The notes beneath the pieces are model-generated. The model did no database searches and was not told the origin of the DNA. It worked only from the letters and a program-made list of their open reading frames with translations. The position numbers were made by a program, and so were the translations under genes. Below, one piece after another: positions 59,498-64,000 of a stretch of DNA of 64,000 nt. The stretch is from Nitrincola salilacus (GTDB lineage: Bacteria > Pseudomonadota > Gammaproteobacteria > Pseudomonadales > Balneatricaceae): NCBI RefSeq assembly GCF_046271865.1, contig NZ_CP176580.1, forward strand, positions 620,001 to 684,000, in the 5' to 3' direction. The number at the start of each line of letters is the position of its first letter. Position 1 is the first letter of the stretch.

Positions 59498-61930
59498 ATG
59501 CAATATAATCGAATTATCAAAGGATTTGCCGTCAGCTCGCTGAGTCTGGCAATGTGGTTTGCGGGCTCTGCGCTGGCGGATGTCAAAGTTGTTACCGGCC
59601 CCTCTCCGATCGAAGGAGATGTGCTGATTCACCCTGAGGACATCACACTCTATAACGATAAGATCGCTATCACCTTTGCTGTCGGTAGCCCTAATTTCTG
59701 GGGGATGACTAATGGCTCCATCTCCAACCTGGCTGTGATGCAGGGGCGTGATCAGTTTGGTGTAAATATCGTCAATGATGTCGAGTTTCTGGTCAATTCC
59801 TGGACCGCCAGTGGTGGATCGCTGGTGGCAGATGTCGAGGTAATCAAGGCGGATACCGATGAGGGCGTTGTGCGTGCCACCAGTACCTGGCTGGGCGATG
59901 GCAAGGGAAATGCACTGGATGTTGTCACCACTTATACGCTGACAAAAGACAGTAACGTGCTGCAGTTGCAGACAGTGGTGTCCAACCCGGGACCCGACAG
60001 CTATGAAGATATGCGCAGCGGCTACTCTCTCAGTGCGCTTTCGGCCTTCATGTTCGGCCCGTTTGGTTATGACACACCGGATATCCGTGCCCGCAATATC
60101 CATATCGGTGCCGGTGCGGATGAGCCGCTGGGCGACTTCACCGTGAGCTACACAGAGGATTATGCGATCACCGTGCAGATGGATGATCCGGATATCTATC
60201 GTGGCACCACCGGCTACAAGGACCTGCACAAGCATTACAATCTTGCACCGGGTGAAAGCATGACCTTCACCGGTGAACTCCAAATTGCCGATAATGGCCA
60301 TACCAGCCCCTTCATGGCGCGTATGATTGAGAAGAAGGGGCTGGAATCCAGCCTCATCAGTGGTGTGGTGTATAACAATCAGGGCGAAGTCCACGCCAAT
60401 CCTGTGATTGTGGTTGAGCGTGAGGGACGCTACAAGGGCGAGTTTGTCGGGGCGCAGAATGTTGGTGCGGATCAGTTGCATGTCAATATGCAGCCTCTGT
60501 TCTGGCATGTAGGAGATGCGGACGGCTCTTTCAGCTTTCAGGCACCGGAAGGCGAATATCAGATCTATGCGCTGGATGCTGGCTTTACACCCTCTCAGAA
60601 ACAGTCTGTCACCGTGACGTCAGGTGAACAGAAAAGCCTGACCTTCAAGGATGAGTATGCAATTATTCAAGGAGGCACCGTTCTACTGAACATAGCTGAT
60701 GAGGATACTGGTCAGCCGGTTGATGCTCGTATTGAGGTTGAGGGCGAGGTGCCTGCAGTGAAGTATCTGGGTCGGCGCACCTATTTCACAGAGCTTGATG
60801 AGGTGGGGCTGGCGCGTATCCAGCTGGCTACCGGTGAGTTTGCCTTCAATATCCTGTCAGGTGCGCACTTCAATTCTATGCCGGTGAGAGGGGAAACCAC
60901 GGTACGCTCTAATGAGGTCAGCGAAGTGGCCATATCGGTGAAGTCAGATGTACTGCCGAATCAGGAAGGTTGGTATGCGGTCGACTTTCATCATCATACG
61001 GATATCGGTGATGCCAACACTGCACCGGTCGATGTGGTCAGGTCTCAATTGGCCAGTCGTCTTGATCTGACCTATATCAGTGATCATGATGCGGTCAGCA
61101 ATCACACTGAGGTACATGATCTGTCGGTTCAGCGGGGTTATCCCTTTATTCCGGGGCTGGAAGTTACTCCTGGCTGGGGACACTTCAACCTGATCAATAT
61201 GCCGATCAATCACGACATCATCGACTCCAGCATGGATGTAGCAGATATCATCAAGGCCGCTCATGAGTTGGGCGCTCTGGTGATCGTGAATCATCCTTTC
61301 TCGGATTATGGCTACTTAAATAACCGTGATATTGTGCCGGGTGGATACAGCCCAGATTTCGACCTGATCGAGTTGCAGCCAACCATCGATCTGAGCAAGC
61401 CGGACAATATTGATACACGCACGCTGACACAGGCGATGCGCTTCTGGGATGAGAGCCTGAAGGGTGAGGGCAAGGTTTATTACCTGACCGGCGGCACGGA
61501 TACCCACGAAGTGACATCTCCGACGCTGTACTCGGGCATTATCAGAACGCTGGCTAAGGTGGATGATGATCTGTCTGTCGAGGGGTTTGTCGAGGCTGTG
61601 GCGGCTGGTCGTTCCTATGTGTCCATGGGGCCGATGATGTTCACGCAGGATCTGGAGTTCGGGCAGACTTATGAGGTGGCAGGTGGCGAGGCGCTGAGCC
61701 TGGCTGTCGAGTTGTTTGCCGTGAATGGGCTTGAAAGTGTGGAGCTCTACACCAGTGGTTCAGAGATTGGATCGCCAGTGGAGGTCAGGGCATTAGAAGG
61801 AGCAGAAGGACGGCAGATGGTTGAGTTCAGTCTGCAACCTTCAGAGAGCACCTGGTATAACCTGATAGTGAAAGACAAAAGTGGTAAAGCAGCAATCTCC
61901 AACCCTGTCTGGATTGATGTGAAAGGCTGA
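59498..61930 (+). CDS. Exported CehA/McbA-type PHP-domain metallohydrolase
   Basis: 810 residues from the ATG at 59498 (GAGG 9 bases upstream); earlier codons back to 59378 run through the terminator and are not credible. Seen: signal peptide near residues 1-27 (GFAVSSLSLAMWFAGSALA), a long beta-rich N-terminal half (about 30-480), then the PHP metal-binding domain: AVDFHHHTDIGD near 492, YISDHDAVSNH near 527, GLEVTPGWGHFNLI near 552, VNHPFSDYG near 598 and GGTDTHEV near 665. A C-terminal beta domain follows. Relatives hydrolyse esters, carbamates or phosphoesters in the periplasm. In a bet operon it could release choline from a choline ester or phosphodiester; that is inference. Confidence 0.85.
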   Translation: MQYNRIIKGFAVSSLSLAMWFAGSALADVKVVTGPSPIEGDVLIHPEDITLYNDKIAITFAVGSPNFWGMTNGSISNLAVMQGRDQFGVNIVNDVEFLVNSWTASGGSLVADVEVIKADTDEGVVRATSTWLGDGKGNALDVVTTYTLTKDSNVLQLQTVVSNPGPDSYEDMRSGYSLSALSAFMFGPFGYDTPDIRARNIHIGAGADEPLGDFTVSYTEDYAITVQMDDPDIYRGTTGYKDLHKHYNLAPGESMTFTGELQIADNGHTSPFMARMIEKKGLESSLISGVVYNNQGEVHANPVIVVEREGRYKGEFVGAQNVGADQLHVNMQPLFWHVGDADGSFSFQAPEGEYQIYALDAGFTPSQKQSVTVTSGEQKSLTFKDEYAIIQGGTVLLNIADEDTGQPVDARIEVEGEVPAVKYLGRRTYFTELDEVGLARIQLATGEFAFNILSGAHFNSMPVRGETTVRSNEVSEVAISVKSDVLPNQEGWYAVDFHHHTDIGDANTAPVDVVRSQLASRLDLTYISDHDAVSNHTEVHDLSVQRGYPFIPGLEVTPGWGHFNLINMPINHDIIDSSMDVADIIKAAHELGALVIVNHPFSDYGYLNNRDIVPGGYSPDFDLIELQPTIDLSKPDNIDTRTLTQAMRFWDESLKGEGKVYYLTGGTDTHEVTSPTLYSGIIRTLAKVDDDLSVEGFVEAVAAGRSYVSMGPMMFTQDLEFGQTYEVAGGEALSLAVELFAVNGLESVELYTSGSEIGSPVEVRALEGAEGRQMVEFSLQPSESTWYNLIVKDKSGKAAISNPVWIDVKG

Positions 61931-61965
61931 AGTTTTACAGAGGTTCGTACTTATATAAGTGCTGC

Positions 61966-62000
61966 GTACAGGGCTGATCAATGATCGGCCCTGTACTTTT
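61966..62000 (+). terminator. Terminator of the bet locus, overlapping the 3' end of betI
   Basis: GTACAGGGC (61966-61974) pairs with GCCCTGTAC (61988-61996); an inner GATC-AAT-GATC extends the stem; TTTT follows on the + strand. The right arm lies inside the last codons of convergent betI. Confidence 0.75.
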
Positions 62001-62568
62001 CAATCATGCAATCCAGATAGGATTCAGTCATGCTCAGTGCCAGCGGGCAGGGGACTTCGCAGTCGTCCATCGCTTGCTGCAACCAAAGACCATCCATCAT
62101 CAGGCTCAGGCCACGGCTGACCTCCAGTGCACGTGATTGTGGCATCAGCTTTTTGAGATAGCACACAAGGTTACTCTGAAGCCGGCTGTAGATCAGGTTT
62201 TGCAACTGTACGAATCCCGGGCTTTTCGGAGATTGGGCGTAGAGTGCCAGCCAGGCACGGGCGTTCTCAGGCTTGAAGATCTCTTCATCAAAATTACCGC
62301 GCAGCACGGCTGACAGCTTTTCCCGCGGTGTACGTGCTTCCCGCATCAGACTTACGACACGATCACCGATCAGGCGATTGGCGTAGCGAACCACGGCATT
62401 CAACAACTCGACCTTGTTCTTGAAGTGATAGTTGACGATACCGTGTGACATGCCGGCTTTTTCGCCGACTCGGGCCACTGTAGTGCCTGCCAGACCATGC
62501 TCGAGCATGACGTAATAGGCGGCTTTTGTCAGATCCTTGCGACGAATCTGTCCAATGCTGGTTTTCAC
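61978..62568 (-). CDS. betI: TetR-family repressor of choline genes
   Basis: 196 residues, the BetI length. Seen: an N-terminal TetR helix-turn-helix (LTKAAYYVMLEHGLAGTTVA then VGEKAGMSHGIVNYHFKNK near residues 31-50) and the BetI-type regulatory domain with PENARAWLALYAQSPKSPGF near 100-119, LSLMMDGLWLQQAM near 155. BetI normally represses bet genes and is released by choline. Here the gene is at the far end and convergent, not leading the operon as in Escherichia coli. Confidence 0.93.
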   Translation of the reverse strand: MKTSIGQIRRKDLTKAAYYVMLEHGLAGTTVARVGEKAGMSHGIVNYHFKNKVELLNAVVRYANRLIGDRVVSLMREARTPREKLSAVLRGNFDEEIFKPENARAWLALYAQSPKSPGFVQLQNLIYSRLQSNLVCYLKKLMPQSRALEVSRGLSLMMDGLWLQQAMDDCEVPCPLALSMTESYLDCMIEKYRADH

Positions 62569-62664
62569 GACTGAGGGGTTCCGCTATTGGGTTGAATTCT
62601 GTACGGATTTTGACATCACATGGAGAGGAAAGGAAGGCTGAAAATCAGCTCAATAGTGATGAAA

Positions 62665-62740
62665 TGGCCTCCCCACAGGGACTCGAACCCCGATCTGGCC
62701 CTTAGGAGGGGCCCGTTCTATCCGGTTGAACTATAGGGAG
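62665..62740 (-). tRNA. tRNA-Arg (anticodon CCT)
   Basis: 76 bases including an encoded CCA end. Read on the minus strand: acceptor CTCCCTA/TGGGGAG (one G-T pair), D arm GTTC/GAAC, anticodon loop CTCCTAA with CCT at 62706-62704, T arm CGGGG TTCGAGT CCCTG. It reads the rare arginine codon AGG. It stands alone between betI and flgN; no integrase or repeated 3' end (attachment site) was seen beside it. Confidence 0.97.
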
Positions 62741-62783
62741 ACGGCGGCGATTCTACCGGTAAATGATTGCTTTGGCCACTGTT

Positions 62784-63269
62784 TCAGGCCTTGCCGATAC
62801 GACTCTGTGGTGAGTAGTTGCCTTTTTCACCACGATTGTCATACAGCACACCTTTGCCGCTCTGCCCTTGAAGCAGTGCGATAAGCTGATCCAGGTTGCG
62901 TTTGCTGCGGTTCACTATCTGCTCATTACGCAGGTTGCTTTCGCGAACTTCATGTAGTGATTCAGTGAGTTTGTTCCACTCAGCGGTGAGCAGTTGAGCG
63001 GGTTTTTCTGGAAGCTGGCTGAGTAGTTTTTCGACACCCTCTTCTGAGGGGGTAAAGCCCAGCTGTATCAGGGTATCGTTACGATCTTTGATATTCAGCT
63101 CGATCTGCTGCAGCAGTGTCTGTTTCTGTCCAGTGGCTTCTGTCAGTTGATCAAGGCTGCGTGCCTCAATAGCTGCACGCTCTGCCTCCAGCTGCGACTT
63201 CAGTTGCTCAAAAAGCAAAATGCCCTGGCGAACCAAGGCAAAGAAATCTTGCGTCAACTTATCTGACAT
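62784..63269 (-). CDS. flgN: Flagellar export chaperone FlgN
   Basis: 161 residues, all-helical with long amphipathic stretches, as in FlgN, which binds the hook-filament junction proteins FlgK and FlgL before export. Seen: QGILLFEQLKSQLEAERAAI near residue 15-34, LTEATGQKQTLLQQIELN near 42-59 and ESNLRNEQIVNRSKRNLDQL near 115-134, the family's best-kept part. Next to flgM on the same strand, the usual pairing. Confidence 0.9.
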   Translation of the reverse strand: MSDKLTQDFFALVRQGILLFEQLKSQLEAERAAIEARSLDQLTEATGQKQTLLQQIELNIKDRNDTLIQLGFTPSEEGVEKLLSQLPEKPAQLLTAEWNKLTESLHEVRESNLRNEQIVNRSKRNLDQLIALLQGQSGKGVLYDNRGEKGNYSPQSRIGKA

Positions 63270-63278
63270 ATAGACTCA

Positions 63279-63593
63279 TCAGTTGAAAAGTTTATCAAAC
63301 TGCAACATCTTGTTTGCTATGCGCCCGCTGTCGACCTGGTAGCTACCATCAGCAATAGCGGCTTTGATGCTGGCAATACGCTCTGCATCAACATCAGGTG
63401 CTGTATCCAGACGTTTCCCGGCTTCCTGAAGCGCCTGAGCAGCATCGCTGAGCTTCACGGTATCACTGGCAGGCTGATTCAGAGTGCTGTTTTCACTCTT
63501 CTCGGCTACCGGTGAGTTGCGCTGCTGCTCGGCACTCTTGCCGCGGGCTGCTGTCGTCTGATTTGAGGACAGGCCGTTGAGATCTATAGCCAT
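63279..63593 (-). CDS. flgM: Anti-sigma-28 factor FlgM
   Basis: 104-residue regulator that holds sigma-28 (FliA) until the hook is finished and is then exported. Seen: a disordered Ser/Gln-rich N-terminus starting MAIDLNGLSSNQ, and the conserved C-terminal helices VKLSDAAQALQEAGKRLD near 46-63 and DAERIASIKAAIADGSYQVD near 68-87 followed by GRIANKMLQFDKLF. It lies 9 bases before flgN. The usual neighbour flgA is not upstream; an EAL-domain gene is. Confidence 0.93.
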   Translation of the reverse strand: MAIDLNGLSSNQTTAARGKSAEQQRNSPVAEKSENSTLNQPASDTVKLSDAAQALQEAGKRLDTAPDVDAERIASIKAAIADGSYQVDSGRIANKMLQFDKLFN

Positions 63594-63739
63594 CCTGACA
63601 TCCCTCGTAAACTGTTCATGCTAATGTTATCGGTCAGGCTCCAGCTTTCTTTAGGATTATCTTAAAGAAAATTTTATCTGACGATCACGCAGAGCAGCTT
63701 GTTGCATCTTGATTCCGAGTGTAACGGAAATAAAAGCTA

Positions 63740-64000
63740 TCAGCCAGTGCCACTCGAGTCTTGAAGCAGTGCCAGATACTCCTCTGCGGGCATGGGCCGG
63801 TAGAGGTAGAACCCCTGCCCTGAGTGGCATCCCCAGGATCTGAGCAGCTCAAGCTGCTCGTTGGTTTCTATCCCTTCGGCGGTAGAGCGTGTGCCCAGAT
63901 CTTTACTCAGATAGATCAGGCAACGGCACAGTGTCTGGTGGGTTTCATTCTCTGTAAGGTTGGACACAAAGAGTCGATCAATCTTGATCTCCTCAGGTGC
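63740..64000 (-). CDS. EAL-domain protein, C-terminal part (cut by the window edge)
   Basis: The open frame continues past 64000, so the start is missing. The visible 86 residues are the end of an EAL phosphodiesterase domain: EEIKIDRLFVSNL (with the KxD motif), DLGTRSTAEGIETNEQLELL (Glu of the AEG motif) and WGCHSGQGFYLYRPMPAEEY. It would act on c-di-GMP; whether a GGDEF domain is also present cannot be seen. A GTG at 63967 is not the real start because the domain clearly extends upstream of it. Confidence 0.85.
   Translation of the reverse strand, partial: APEEIKIDRLFVSNLTENETHQTLCRCLIYLSKDLGTRSTAEGIETNEQLELLRSWGCHSGQGFYLYRPMPAEEYLALLQDSSGTG

Noticed and set aside
62665..62740. tRNA-Arg as an integration site for a genomic island
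   Set aside because: No integrase, no repeated tRNA 3' end and ordinary neighbouring genes on both sides.

Overview
The window looks like chromosomal DNA of a marine, flagellated, aerobic gammaproteobacterium of the Oceanospirillales/Marinobacterium type. This rests on protein resemblance only: FadBA, the bet genes, a type II secretion locus, FlgM/FlgN and an SCP2/DUF2889 fatty-acid cluster. No 16S rRNA gene is present, so the genus is an inference. Base composition is moderate, genes are tightly packed with many ATGA, GTGA and TGATG overlaps, and no insertion sequence, prophage, CRISPR array or integrase was found.

Layout. (1) 45-12044: a fatty-acid degradation island on the + strand: large acyl-CoA dehydrogenase, SCP2 lipid-binding protein, FadD, DUF2889 protein, flavin oxidoreductase and enoyl-CoA hydratase; a terminator; then EtfB-EtfA and FadB-FadA with a second terminator. 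Together these cover activation, the beta-oxidation cycle and electron transfer. (2) 12136-28097: a type II secretion locus in the order gspE-F-G-H-I-J-K-L-M-(C/N-like)-D, with a lipobox on the secretin. It is flanked by exported proteins of no recognised family (12136, 24058, 24731, 26373), a CmcI-like protein and an exported PpiC-type isomerase. (3) 28127-38411 (+) and 38417-44002 (-): two convergent surface-polysaccharide operons. One encodes an ABC exporter (Wzt with C-terminal extension, Wzm), a methyltransferase with a coiled-coil tail and five glycosyltransferases. The other encodes dTDP-L-rhamnose synthesis (rfbBACD), an acyltransferase and a methyltransferase. (4) 44086-47060: envelope genes (LTA-synthase-like alkaline phosphatase-superfamily protein, DgkA, SapC-like protein). 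(5) 47228-53719: an exported SNase-like nuclease, a degenerate receiver-TPR protein and a large PAS/GAF/GGDEF/EAL protein. (6) 53868-62568: a choline-to-glycine-betaine locus: betB, betA, a short divergent BCCT-like transporter, a TorF-type outer-membrane protein, an exported PHP-domain hydrolase and convergent betI. (7) 62665-64000 (-): tRNA-Arg(CCT), flgN, flgM and the C-terminal part of an EAL-domain protein cut by the window edge.

Most unusual: the secretion locus embedded among orphan exported proteins; the short BCCT-like protein with an intact Trp box in a bet operon that also carries a porin and a PHP hydrolase; the pseudo-receiver/TPR protein beside a c-di-GMP enzyme; a possible WbdD-like chain-terminating methyltransferase; and a recurring habit of 12-18 bp tandem duplications, mostly at gene junctions.

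All functions are read from sequence motifs by eye; no database search was run. Residue positions are approximate.
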